DNA of 64,000 nucleotides from Macrotis lagotis (Eukaryota; Chordata; Mammalia; Peramelemorphia; Peramelidae): contig NC_133666.1 of NCBI RefSeq assembly GCF_037893015.1, positions 4,400,239-4,464,238 on the forward strand. Reading direction: 5' to 3'. Below are positions 9,545 to 20,879 of this stretch, piece after piece; position 1 is the stretch's first letter; every line of letters starts with the position of its first letter. The translations under genes were made by a program, and so were the position numbers. Under the pieces are notes generated by a model. It was not told the DNA's origin, made no database searches, and saw nothing but the letters and a program-made list of their open reading frames with translations.

Positions 9545-12500
9545 AGACCATCTGGCTAAGATGGCACAGAGAAGACAGGCACTGTGATAAATGCCCCTCT
9601 TTCCCCTCAGAAATAACATGAGAGAAACCTCTTAACAGAGATTCGATCAACAAAACCCAGAAAGAGAAACTAGGAGAACACCTACCAAGAAGGTCTGTCT
9701 CAGGGGCCGTGGGTGAACCAGCAGAAGAGAGCAGAGGATGAGCATGGGACAGCAGCTGGGGGAAACCAAAGGGCTGGCCTCAGTTGTAGAGAATTTGGTG
9801 AGTGTTGGGTGGAGGTGGAGATCCAACTTTAGCTAAGGAGACTTTTGCGGGGGGGGGGGGGGGGATGTGGAGATGAACTACAGGAGAGTGAGTTCCAGCA
9901 CAGAGTCTCAGAAGCACACCTGGAGGATAACCAGCTGGGCTGGGGATCTGACCTCCATACTTTCAGCAGAGCCCTTTGCCCATAACAAAAAATACCCCCC
10001 CCCCCACCACCACCACCTCAGGACAACAGAGTTCACTCAACGGAAAGACATTTAATCCCACCCCCCCCCACCCCCCCCGAGCCTGGCCCAGTGTTCAAGG
10101 TCAATTTAGACACTGCTGATGAGGACTTCACTCCACAGAAAGCAAGCAGTGCCCTTTACTGGCTGGCCCTTGGAATTACTAAGACAAGTGAACAAAGCCT
10201 CTAGGATCTTCAAAAGAAAACCTCTGAGAGGTACCCTCCCCACCTCCAACACAATATGACAAAAGGCCAGAGAAAAGGGGGGCCCTTGGAGAAATACTTA
10301 GAAGAGACAGATTTTAACCCAGAGACGTCTAGCACGGCTGAGGAGAATATGAATTAGTCTCCAGCCCAGAATGACTTCCTTGAAGAAATCAGGAAGAAGT
10401 TTGAAAATCAGTTGGAATAACTGGGCAAAGAAATTCAAGAGAAAATGAACACATTGCAAGAGAAAATTAACATCATGCAACAAGAAAACAAATCCTTGCA
10501 AAATACAACTGGACAAATAGAAAACGAGAATAACTCTCTCAGATCTTGATTTGGGAATATGCAAAAAGAAAATGATTCTTTCAAATCCTCAATTGGGCAA
10601 ATGCAGAAAGAAATGGATTCTCTCAAAGCTGCACTTAGACAGATAGAAAAGTCCTTCAAAAATAGAATGGACCAAATGGGAAAAGGAGTTTCAAAAGATA
10701 AATGTAGAAACATCTTCTTCTCTAAAAAAAGAATGGAATCAGCAGATACTAATGACTTCATCAGACAACAAGATTGTGTTAAACAAAACCAAAAGATCGA
10801 AAAAATAGGGGGAAAAATGTAAAATATCTCATCAGCAAAACCACTGACCTCGAGAACAGATCAAGATGGGAGAATCTGAGAATTATCAGCCTTCCTGACA
10901 ACTTTGAAGAGACAAAAATAAGGCCTAGACTCAATATTACAGGATTTAGTGATGGAAAACTGCCCTGATATCATGGAACCGGAGGGCAAAATAGTTATTG
11001 AAAGAACACATCGACCCCCCTCTTGAAAGAGATCCTAAAAGGAAAACAACAAAGAATGTTGTGGCCAAATTACAGAACTATCAGATAAAAGATAAAAATC
11101 CTACAAGCAGCCAGAAATAAAAACTTTAAATACCAAGGAGCCACAGTAAGGACTACACAGGACCTCCCTGGCTGCAGCATCATGAAGGGATGGAAGGGGC
11201 TGGAATGAGATATTCCAAAGAACAAGGGAGCTTGGAATGCAGCCAAAAATCCACTACCCAGCAAAGCTGAGCCTTCTCTTCCAGGGAAAAACATGGACAT
11301 TCAATGAAATGGAAGACTTCCAAGATTTCATGATGAAAAGACCTGAGCTAAATAGAAAATTTGGACATCAAACAGGAGACTCAAGAGACACATGAAAAGG
11401 TAAAAACAAAAACAGCTATCCAATAAGATGAAACTGGCTATATAGCCACTTGGGAGAAAGAGTCTCATAACTCTTGAGAACTGTCACTCTATTAGAGAGA
11501 ATATACATAGCCAGAAGTGATGGACACTCATAACTTTTCTGTGACTCAGATAGAATGATGGAAAATCAATACCTCCTTACAAAGCCGGGCAGTAAGGAGA
11601 AGGGAGGTTGGAGGGAGACTGACTGAATGGAGTAAATCTCAATACATCAAGAGGCACAAAAGACCTATTGTAATTGAGGGGAAGAAGGGAGGAGGTGAGA
11701 ACCACCTGAATCTTAATCTCATCAGACTTGGCTTTAAGGGGGGGAGAAAAAAGGGGAATTAGCAGAAGCAAGGGAAGATGTGGAAAATGGAAAGGGGGGA
11801 AAAGGGGGAGAGGTGTTGACATAAGAGGGCATATACACTGAAGGTGGCAGTATTCAGAGACAAAAAACTGGGGAATATGCATAAAGAGGAAAAAGGGGAG
11901 AAATACAAACAGAAGGAAGATGGCATGGAGAGCAATAAAGAGTTAGTAAATATAACTTTGAATACGAATGAGATGAACTCTCCCTTAAAACATAAGTGGA
12001 TGGTAGAGTCAATTCAAAACCAGAATCCTACAATATGCTGCTAGCAAGAAACTCATCTGAAGCAGAGAAACACATATAGAGTAAAGGTAAAAGGTTGGAA
12101 CAAAATATATTTTGCTTCAGCTGAAGTGAAAAAAGGAGGGGTAGCAATCCTTATTTCCAACAAAGCAGCTGCAAAAATAGATAGCATTAAAAGAGATGAG
12201 GAAGGAAAGAATATCCTTCTTTAGGGAACCATAGACAATAAAGTTATTTCAATACTGAATATATCTGCACCCAGTGGGATAGCATCCAAACTCTTAGAGG
12301 AAAAGCTGAAAGAACTACAGGAAGACATAGACAGCAAAACTCTACTAGTGGGAGACCTCAACCTCCCACTCTCAGATTTAGATAAATCGAATCATAAAAT
12401 AAACAAGAAAGAAGTTGAGGAGGTAAATAGATTGTTAAAAAAATTAGATATGGTAGACTTATGGAGGAAACTGAACGGGGATAGAAAGGAGTATACTTTT

Positions 12501-13690
12501 TCTCTGCAGTACATGGCACTTACACAAAAACTGACCATGTACTAGCACATAAAAACCTAATGATCAACTGCAGAAAGGCAGAAATAGTGAATATATCTTT
12601 CTCAGATCATAAAATTACATGCAATATTGGGCCAGGGAGATATTGATCCAGAACTAGTTGTAAACTAAATAATCTCATTTTAAAGAATGAGTGGATCAAA
12701 CATCAAATGATAGAAAGAATTATTTCATCCTAGATAATGACAATAATGACACAATATCCCAAAACCTATGGGATACACTCAAGGCGGCTGTCAGGGGATT
12801 TATTATATCTGTAAATATTTACATGAATAAATTAAGAGACAGAAAAAATCAATGAACTAAATATGCAACTAAAAAATTAGAGAAAGAACACATTAAAAAT
12901 CCCCAATTAACTACCAAATTAGAAATTCTAAAAAATTAAAGGAGAAATTAATAAAAGAAAAGCAAAAAAAAACTATTGAATTAATAAATAAAACCAAAAG
13001 TTAGTTTTATGAAAAAACCAATATAATTGATAAACCTCTGGTTAATTTAATTTAAAAAAAAGAAGAAAAGCAAATTGTTTTATCATAAATGAAAAAGGTG
13101 AACTCACCACCAACCAGGAGAAAATTAAAGTAATAATTCAAAATAATTTTGCCTAACTCTATGCCAATAAATTTGACAATCTAAGTGAAATGGTTTATTA
13201 TTTACAAAAAATATAAGTGTCCCAGGTTAAATGAAGAGGAGATTAAATACCTTAACAACCCTATCTCAGAAAAAGAAATTCAACAAGCCATCATTGAACT
13301 CCCTAAGAAAAAATCTCCAGTGCCTGATGGATTCACAAGTGAATTCTACCAAACATTTAAGGAACAATTGGTTCCAATTCTATATAAACTCTTGGGAAAA
13401 TAGGGGAGGATGGAACTCTGCCTAACCCTTTCTATGAAACCCATATGGTGCTGATACCTAAACCAGGAAGAGTTAAAACAAAGAAAGAAAATTATAGACC
13501 TATCTCCCTGATGAATATAGATGCAAAAATCTGAAATAAAATCTTAGCAAAACAATTACAAGTTATCACTGGGATAATACATTATGATCAAGTAGGATTT
13601 ATCCCAGGGATGCAGGGTTGGTTCAATATTAGGAAAAGTGTTAGTATACTCAGTTATATCAAGAACAAACCTATCATAAATTATAGCACT
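9545..13690 (+). mobile_element. L1 with 5' end, ORF1 and partial ORF2; 3' end missing
   Basis: The 5' end is near 9545 (CATCTGGCTAAGATGGC) with a leader of about 710 bp. ORF1 starts at 10256 (MTKGQRKGGPLEKYLEE) and is interrupted by several stops. ORF2 remains include the endonuclease region at about 12.03-12.54 kb (LLVGDLNLPLSDLDKS and KKLDMVDLWRKLNGD) and the start of the reverse transcriptase at about 13.2-13.68 kb ([34 protein letters not shown]). The YxDD region, C-terminus, 3' UTR and poly-A tail are absent; array sequence starts by about 13,708. G-runs at about 9849-9864 and C-runs at 9996-10078 are slippage-prone tracts in the leader. Confidence 0.88.
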
Positions 13691-13699
13691 GTTCATGTA

Positions 13700-15010
13700 G
13701 GGGAAATTAATACATAGGGAATGGAAGGAACCTGTGTGAGACCACCAACAAGTTTTGGGGTATAAAACTGATAAGGCCTTCAGATATTTTGAATTATACA
13801 TACTTCTAGTTAATAAAAGGGAAACTGAGACCTAGAACACTGAAAGAACCTTTGTAGCATCACTTGCAGATTTGGGGTTATAGAGGAAACGAGGCCTTCA
13901 GAGGACTTAGAGCTTAGGAATACTCCTCCACTGTGAGTGCAGAGAAAACGTAGGCCTAGGAACCTTAAGGGGGACCCATGTGACATCACTCACAGGCTCT
14001 TTGGGATTAAGGTGACCACTTCAGAGGTTCCTGATTTCAAGACCTTCTTTTTTTTTTTTTTTTCTCAAGGTGGAAGGGTCTGAAGAGATCATAGGTTCTT
14101 AGGAATAGAGTTGGCAAACCTTCCAATGTTTTAGACAAAAAGATTTCCTGATTGTTAAAGGAGAAATTGAGGCAGAGGAGTCTGAAGAGGCCTGCATAAG
14201 ATTCCCATCAGGTTCCTAGGTATTTAGTTGTGAAAAGGCCTTCAGAGGCTTTAATAGCCAACACCTCTCCCCCCCCCCACACACACACACACTGCAACTG
14301 CAGGAGAATCTGAGGCCTAGGGAATAGTAGGGACCTGTAGGAGATCCCCAACATGCTGTTAGATTCAGAGCTGACAAGGCCTTAAAAAGAGTTTGCTATA
14401 CTGTCAGAAAACCAACATGGTAGCAAGAAACAAAAAAACAGCTGGGCAGTTTTGAATATGTTTTGCAGTACTGATTATATAGATTTTCTTGAAATTGAAA
14501 TTTTTTGATTTATATTCAATTCTCTCTTATAGTCTGTTGTGTACATGGCAGGGTTTATATTTTCTCTTCTCATTTTGTATTTAAAATTTAAAAATTCACC
14601 CCCCCCCCAAATGAATAAACGCCAAACTTTTCTTTGACTTTAGGGGAAAATGAGGCCTAGGGAGTCTAAACAGGCACTTAGTTATAGAGTTGACAAAGAC
14701 ATCAGAGTCCTTAGTATCCAAGCCCTTTCTATTTCTGTGAGGAAAATTCCAGCCTAGACCAGTGTCAAATGATCCACGAGCCTGAAGACAAAGAATCCTC
14801 AGCTTACTAGTGACTATAAGGGAGACTAAGGTCTAGGGAGTCTAAACAGACCGATGTAAGATCCTTCACAGACTCTTAGGTCTAGAACTGTCAAGGCTAT
14901 TAGACTAGGCTTTAAATTCCAAGTCCCTTTATTTATTCTAGGGCAAACTGAGGCTTAGGGAGGTTAAGAAACCAGTGTGAGATCACCCATAGGCTTTATC
15001 AAGAGAATTA
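13700..15010 (+). repeat. Main block of the ~120-bp tandem array
   Basis: About nine or ten diverged units lie head to tail. Approximate starts of the GAAACTGAGGCCTAGG word are 13708 (degraded), 13820, 13944, 14070, 14160, 14303, 14641, 14743, 14820 and 14940. Most spacings are 100-125 bp. Shared words within a unit, in order, are GAAACTGAGGCCTAGGGA, CTGTGTGAGATCAC, CACAGGCTCTTAGG, GACAAGGCCTTCAGAGG and CCAAGCCCT. Units differ strongly, so the array is old. A stretch at 14395-14640 does not fit the unit and is an unassigned insertion. Start and period resemble a MIR3-type SINE core (see the block at 20.9 kb). Confidence 0.75.
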
Positions 15011-15639
15011 GGTTTTGAATATTGATAGATAAGATGTGTTTAATGAATTTAATAGTCATAATAATCTGGTTTCTCGAAATCATTTTCACAGGCAGTCTCT
15101 GGCCCTGGGAAAAAGTGAAAACAAAACAGCCTAATTTGTTACATCACGACAAGTCCTGCATTCTTTTGCCTGTGTTAAGTGAAATGAATTAGAGAACTGC
15201 ATCCTGTACTCAAGCAAGAAAAATGTACCTCCAAGGCTATATAACCAATTTGGCCACTCCCACAGGACTCAAGGACACCTGTGTTGTCCCACCTGGATGG
15301 ATGGTCACAGCTGATAGAATCATCATATTGTCCTGCATGGTAGGCTTGTCTTGGAAGATCACCCAGTTCCCCCAAACTAATTGTTCTATGATCCACCTGC
15401 CCTCTCCCTTTTCCCTTACAATTATGTCGATATTCTATCTCTGAACTACAGAAAAGTGAAGCTCCAAGGAAGGAGCAATCCCTGATTTGAAAATAAGTTC
15501 CTTTCAATGAAAGTAATTAATAAGTGATATCTGATTAATGGCACTCTGTGTCTGGCTTGCTCTGTTTCACCCAGGTTAGAGAATGACTCAGTAAAAATTC
15601 TGCTAACAGCTCCTAGACCTAATGCCGCCAAGATGTTCA
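15011..15639. other. Unassigned intergenic sequence
   Basis: A 110-codon open frame on the minus strand (15175-15507) has no recognisable domain, no splice context and no conserved neighbour. No known repeat was identified. Confidence 0.45.
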
Positions 15640-15965
15640 GTGACCTTAGAGACCAAGACTCTTCTGTGACTGTGGGAGACAGTGAATCCCAGGCAGCTGA
15701 AGGGATCTATGTGAGATAATGCATAGGCTCATTGGCCTAGAACTTACAAAGCCTTCAGAGACTATATCCCTCCTGGGTATGGAGGGGAAACTGAATGCCA
15801 TGGAGCTTAATGAACCAACGTGTGATCACCCACATTCTCCTAGACCTAGAGCTTGCCAGGGTCTCATTGGCCATGAAGTCCAGCCCCTTTTCTAGTTTCA
15901 TCAGTCCTAGGAGTGGAAGGAATTGATGTGAGATCACTGTCAGCTCCTAGTGTTGAACTTCTCAT
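15640..15965 (+). repeat. Last forward units of the ~120-bp array
   Basis: Three diverged units with GGGGAAACTGAATGCC (near 15783), ATGTGAGATAATGCATAGG (near 15710), GTGTGATCACCCAC (near 15820) and AAAGCCTTCAGAGAC (near 15750). No unit is visible immediately to the right of here. Confidence 0.6.
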
Positions 15966-17040
15966 ATTGTAGTAATTATCAGAAGTAGGATTTGACCCCA
16001 AGGCCTCCAACTTGACTCTGAATCACATTCCTTCCGGTGAAATATGTGACTCCATTCTTGAATGATGGCCTGTCCATTAGGGTTTCTATTCTTTGACATA
16101 CTTTTGTACTTGGCCTCTAAGAGGATTGGGTAATCGAGGGTAGTTACTAAATAAGTCCCTTTTCCCTTTTCCAGAAGTATTCTGAGAGCTTGATTCAAGC
16201 ATAGTCATAGAAATCTGGGCTGGGCCCTGAGTAAGGAGGACAGGAGCACTTCCTGGCCTAGGAATGGGACACTCGCAATTGTTGCTTTGGGCCAGAGGCA
16301 TTTTGCAATTCCCTGGCCTCTCAGCCCAGGAGTATAACAAATAGGAGAGCACCTGGCTCCTGAATTCCTAAGCCCCGGGCCCCTTGACTAGGGAGATGGG
16401 CTCTTGTGGACAAGAGAAGACTACTTCCTCCTGGAGAGTTCTAAGCAGACACGGGCTCTTGGGGAATTAAAAAGGAACATGCATATGACCCAGGAGTTGG
16501 AAGAGAAGCAAGGGATTCAAATCCATCCCAAGAGAACAAAATTGCTTCGACTTTCCCCTCTGCCATTACTATGGCAGAAAGGTGGTTTCCTTTCTAGAAA
16601 ACCCAAATTTATTTTCCTTCCAACAGCAATTCAAGCCCTAAGCATTGTGCCATGAGGATGCAGGTTTGTAGATGTGTGTGTATGTGTCCTGGCAAGAAAG
16701 TGGGATTCACTGGGACTGCCTCTTTGGAGACACCAAATTGGTTTTCCTTCTGAGCGATATCCAAACCAGAGTAGTCCTATCAGTACCATGAGGTGACTCT
16801 GTAGGTCTCTAGAGGAACTTGCTGTTCAGTGAGGAGAATTGTATCATTTATGGCTTTACAGCTCATTATGAGTTCTTTATGTTTTTTCCACATTTTCTCT
16901 GGGATGAAATAAAGACCACCACATAACCCATACATACACTGTAAGAACATACATAGCATTTGGAAACCCATATACCCAGTTCAGAGGCCAGGGTTCTGCT
17001 GATTCTCTGATTCAGCTGCTAACACAGAACTGCATGGTGT
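15966..17040. other. Unassigned intergenic sequence
   Basis: Unique-looking sequence. The short open frames on both strands show no domain. No RNA gene seen. Confidence 0.45.
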
Positions 17041-17305
17041 AGCAGGGAGTTTGTTGCTGTTGAATCATTTTTCAGTCATGTCTGACTCTTCCTAACCCCA
17101 TTTGGGGTTTTCTTGGCAGAGATATTGGACTGGTTTGTCATTTCCTTCTTCAGCTCATGTAACAGATGAGGAAACTGAGATAAGCAGGGTGCATGGCCAC
17201 ACAACTAGGAAGTGTGTTTCAGACCAAATTTGAACTCAGAAAGAGGAGTCTTCCTGACTTACAGACCAGCGCTCACTCCACTCCAGCGCCACCTAGTGGT
17301 CCATC
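17041..17305 (-). mobile_element. tRNA-head SINE with RTE-type tail (MAR1/Mon1-like)
   Basis: Read on the minus strand: tRNA-like head CTAGGTGGCGCTGGAG at the right end, MIR-type core in the middle, and the RTE-related tail GCCAAGAAAACCCCAAATGG at the left. Diverged. A second, headless copy of the tail lies at 17431-17540. Confidence 0.75.
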
Positions 17306-17430
17306 ATAAGAAGAGTAATGACTTGTAGTCAGGTCAGTTTTATGACCTTGAGGAGGTCATCCTCTGAGCCTTGGTTTCTCTCCTCATTCCAAAGGGCTGT
17401 TGTGGACAAGGTACCTTGGAAACCTTCAAG

Positions 17431-17540
17431 AGTTATTGTTGAATTATTTTTCAGTCATGTCATGACCCCATTTGGGATTTGCTTGCCAAAGATATTGGGG
17501 TGGTTTGACATTTCCTTCTCCAACTCATTTTACGGATAAA
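17431..17540 (-). mobile_element. Partial RTE-tailed SINE
   Basis: Only the tail part survives (minus strand: AAATGTCAAACCACCCCAAT, then CAAATCCCAAATGGGG). It ends where RTE LINE sequence begins. Confidence 0.6.
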
Positions 17541-17555
17541 GATTGCTTTGGTTGG

Positions 17556-18270
17556 TTGGTTCTTGTCCTTTGTTATCAAAGAAGACCAAAATGACATCAC
17601 TACGGTAAAGACAGACTACAGTGTGTCCAACTGTGGCTGATCAGACCAAGAGGAGCTCAAAATGCTCTACCACAGGTCAGCCACAAATAGTCCAGGTGAA
17701 CACCTGAGTTGATTACTCTAAACTTATGTATGGCGTGTTTCCTTTGACCTGCTTCAATTCTTCCTTGCTCATAGCGTGCAGCACCCTCTCTGATGAGAGC
17801 ACACCATGCTGGGCGGTCTTATGAAGTGTCTCCCATGCTGAACAATCCATTCTAAAGTTCTCAAGAGAGACCTTCAGGGTGTCCCAGTATTGCTCCTTGG
17901 GCAAGTGCATTTCTGGTATTTTAACAATGTACCCAGCCCATCATGGCTGTGCTCTCTGTAGTAACATTTGAGTGTTTTGCAGTTTAACTCAAGAAAGGAC
18001 CTCAGGTGATTCTGCCAGGTGATCTTCAGAATCTTCCTAAGACAATTTGAATGGAAGGGATTCGGTTTTCCAAAATGACCCCTATATACTATGGGTTTCA
18101 CAGGTATACAGTGATGAAGTCAGCACAGCAACTCTGTAGATCTTCAGCTTGGTAGTCAGTCTCATATTTTTCGCCACATTTTCTTTCAGAACCTCCGAAA
18201 TGTGAGGCATACCCAAGTAAGGGACCTTCACTCAATGAAGTCAACTTGAAGTCTTCTCAATGCTCATCCT
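17556..18270 (-). mobile_element. RTE-class LINE fragment, 3' part
   Basis: Minus-strand frames encode the C-terminal part of an RTE reverse transcriptase: NCLRKILKITWQNH (about 18.04 kb) and EQYWDTLKVSLENFRMDCSAWETL (split by the limit: key words WDTLK, SLENF, WETL) at about 17.8 kb. Several frame breaks separate them. The 3' terminus at about 17560-17600 (GGTCTTCTTTGATAACAAAG) is the tail also carried by the SINE at 42.2 kb, as expected if that SINE uses this LINE's machinery. Confidence 0.7.
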
Positions 18271-19205
18271 TGTTGAATAACATACTCGTGCTATAGCAAA
18301 GTAAATCTTTTGTTAACTACAAGTGGTTTTTTGAACCTAAACTATCAGGGTTAAACTGTCTAGTCTTAGAACATAAGCCAGGATTAAGACAAATTTTGAG
18401 GGAGTAGAAAAATAAAAAGACTTCATAGCACTCTAAGGATATAAGCATAGAGCTTCCTTGGCATCCTGTATTCTGGGAGAAGGAATTGTTTATTCCCCAG
18501 TTAGAGAGCAAACAATCATTCTGCTTCAGTTGGATACCGTCAAACAGATGGGGATAGAGATGGGACTCATTGAAGCAGGGAGAGTGGGGAATTGGCCCCT
18601 AGGTTGAGTGAGCTTCCTTGATTGGGGCTCATTTTCTCCCCACATAGGTCCTCTGCTGGTCCTGTATCTCCCCCCACCCAGCACAATCATAGCAGAGAGG
18701 AGGCAAATCCCCAAAGTCTAAGTGCCCCAAGAAAGAAACCCACTTCTACCTCCAATCTCCATCTCCACTATATGGGTACCATGCTGGTTATGGCTCCATC
18801 CCTAAGGCCCCTTTCTTCTCTGAATCCTAGGACCAGCATGTTATGGCTTACAAAATACTCTCCCTCCAAACTCTGTGTGAAGAAGGTAAAGCAAATATTA
18901 TTATCCCCAGTTCACAGAGGAGAAAACTGGATCACAGAAAGTGATCCAGGGTCTTGCCCAAAGTCACATAGGAAGCCAGAACTCTACTTCAGGTCTCCTA
19001 ACAGTGTATGCAGCCATGTTCTTTCCTCGATCCTACCTGCCTTGTCCAACTCCTTCTGCAGAAAGGAGTGCCTCTGCCCTCCTGCTGTGGCTTGCTTACT
19101 GTCTACCTTGCTACATGCCTGCCTATAGTTGCAGACAAATGACCCATGTCATATGGACATCCTTATACACAGACCCCTACAATCGTACTCATATCCAGAG
19201 CACTC
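18271..19205. other. Intergenic; one MIR-like relic
   Basis: A MIR-like relic lies at about 18890-19010 (GTCTTGCCCAAAGTCACATAGG). Otherwise nothing recognised. The long plus-strand open frames starting here run into the pyrimidine repeat and are artefacts of it. Confidence 0.5.
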
Positions 19206-19523
19206 CCCGCCTCTGTCTCTCTCTACCTTTGTCTCTGTCTGCCTCTGTCTCTCTACCTCTGTTTCTGTCTCTGTCTGTCACACTCTCTCTCTGTCTCCGT
19301 CTTTCTCTCATTCTCTCTCTGTTTGTCTCCCTCCCTCTGTCTCTGTCTTTCTGTCTTGTTCTGTCTGTAGTCTGTCTCTCTCTTGCTCTCTCTGTCTTTC
19401 TGTCTCTGACACACTCTCTCTGTTTCTGTCTCTCGCTGTCTCTCTTTTTGTCTGTGTCTGTCTCTGTTGTCTCTGTCTCTCTGTTTCTCTGTCTCTCTGT
19501 CTCTCTCTCTGTCTCTCTCTCTG

Positions 19524-19604
<81 letters not shown>

Positions 19605-19613
19605 GACACACAC
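19206..19613. repeat. Long pyrimidine tract, (TCTG)/(TC)n ending in (CA)n
   Basis: About 400 bp of almost pure C/T with interspersed CTGT words on the plus strand. It grades into perfect (TC)n at about 19520-19584 and then (CA)n to 19612. It keeps several frames open on both strands by composition alone. Confidence 0.95.
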
Positions 19614-20084
19614 AGTCCTAAGCCTTAGGCCCAATCCTCCATACATATACCTGCCTCCCCTTCCCCTTTCACAGAGACATTCATGTGCATATATCCTTAC
19701 ACCACCTTCCACTTCCAACACATCTCAGAGCCTTATATATGGGAGGAGGCTTGGGCCTGTGGAAAGAGTGCTGGGTGCTATTCATTACTGCTTTGAGACT
19801 GACCTGAGTTACTTCCCTTCATTCCCTGCAAAGGGAGGGAGGACACACTTTGTTGTTAACAGAAACAACAATGAGTTAGGATTCCAAAGATGGGGGCTTC
19901 AGGCTCTCTAACTATCTGGGTCCTGGCTCCTTCTCCTGGAGAGTGGGATAACAAATACCTGTGCTAACTATCCCGTGATAGTGTTGGGAGGAAAGTGCCT
20001 CTATATATAAACTTTGTGCATTAGAGAAATGTGAGTTTCAGAGGCTACAAAGATCATAGCTTGAGATGTAAGGACCTCAGAGGC
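19614..20084. other. Unassigned intergenic sequence
   Basis: A possible decayed tRNA-head SINE at about 19745-19815 (GGAAAGAGTGCTGGG). Nothing else recognised. Confidence 0.4.
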
Positions 20085-20116
20085 CTCTAGCTCCCTCTAT
20101 AGAAAGTAAGCTCTTT
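20085..20116 (+). mobile_element. L2 3' end, left part, split by an L1
   Basis: The word AGAAAGTAAGCTCTTT (20101-20116) recurs at 20711-20726, where the L2-type ending continues (GAGGGCAAGGATTG). The two halves are one L2 relic divided by the L1 insertion. Confidence 0.65.
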
Positions 20117-20227
20117 AGAACCAGAAGAACATGATACACACTAACAAAAACAGAAACTATGATGGCCATGTTCATCTCAACAGTACAATAATAAAAGAGT
20201 GTTAAGGGACTTGTGATGGAAAATACC

Positions 20228-20295
<68 letters not shown>

Positions 20296-20296
20296 T

Positions 20297-20356
<60 letters not shown>

Positions 20357-20710
20357 TATATACACATCCACAGAAGGAACTGTGGATTTTAAAAGAAGAC
20401 CAAAGCTAATTACCTTCAATCCTTCAATTTTTAAAAGTTGTCTTATGTCATTTTGTTATCACTAATGTTTTCTTTCTTCCATTAGGATCTGATTCTTCTC
20501 TCACGACATGTTCACTTTTGATCTATGTTTAACATAGTTACGAATGTAGATTTGATATTGGATTGCTTTCTGTTGGGGGGGATGGGGAGGGAAGGGAAGG
20601 AGGGAGACAAGTTGTAAAACTCAAAGTCTTGCAAAAAAATGATTGTTAAAAACTACCATTGTATGGACTTGGAAATATAAATAAAATATTATTTAATTAA
20701 AAAAAAACCC
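20117..20710 (+). mobile_element. L1 3' end with target-site duplication
   Basis: Starts GAACCAGAAGAACATG, an L1 ORF2 C-terminal/3' UTR sequence, and ends in the L1 3' UTR words AAGTTGTAAAACTCAAAG and an A-rich tail. The flanking duplication AGAAAGTAAGCTCTTT is 16 bp and perfect. It is a 5'-truncated L1 of about 590 bp. A large AT/TG microsatellite has grown inside it. Confidence 0.85.
20228..20365. repeat. (TA)n / (TG)n / (TA)n microsatellite
   Basis: Alternating TA and TATG blocks, a (TG)n core at about 20276-20302, then a long pure (TA)n run at about 20303-20350. It lies inside the L1 3' UTR. Confidence 0.95.
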
Positions 20711-20815
20711 AGAAAGTAAGCTCTTTGAGGGCAAGGATTGTTTCATTTATGTCTCCATATTCCCAGCCCAAAGAATAACCTCTGGTGGATAACAGGTGCT
20801 CAGTAAATCAGTTAG
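20711..20815 (+). mobile_element. L2 3' end, right part
   Basis: Typical L2 terminus: CTCTTTGAGGGCAAGGATTG, then CCCAGC and CAGGTGCTCAGTAAATCAG. Confidence 0.75.
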
Positions 20816-20879
20816 CTGACTGATGTTCGTGACCATCAGGCAAGTTACCTCAACTTCCTGGGCCTCAGTTCCTTGTTCT

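Noticed and set aside
9849-9864. G-runs and C-runs (also 10.0-10.08 kb, 31.8 kb, 62.1 kb) as functional G-quadruplexes
   Set aside because: Single homopolymer runs without the spaced G-tract pattern. Slippage or sequencing variation is likelier.
15175-15507. 110-codon minus-strand frame, checked as a possible exon of VSIG4 or another immunoglobulin gene
   Set aside because: No Ig-fold cysteine/tryptophan pattern, no signal peptide and no fitting splice sites. VSIG4, a neighbour of MSN in human, was not found in the window.
1-16000. Idea that the tandem array is part of RSX, the marsupial X-inactivation RNA
   Set aside because: The unit does not resemble the RSX repeats as I recall them, and RSX lies elsewhere on the X. 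No evidence of transcription here.
18941-19911. Open frames of 226 and 260 codons on the plus strand and of 140 and 118 on the minus strand
   Set aside because: They are made almost entirely of Ser/Leu/Cys or Arg/Glu repeats forced by the pyrimidine microsatellite. No domain and no splice context.
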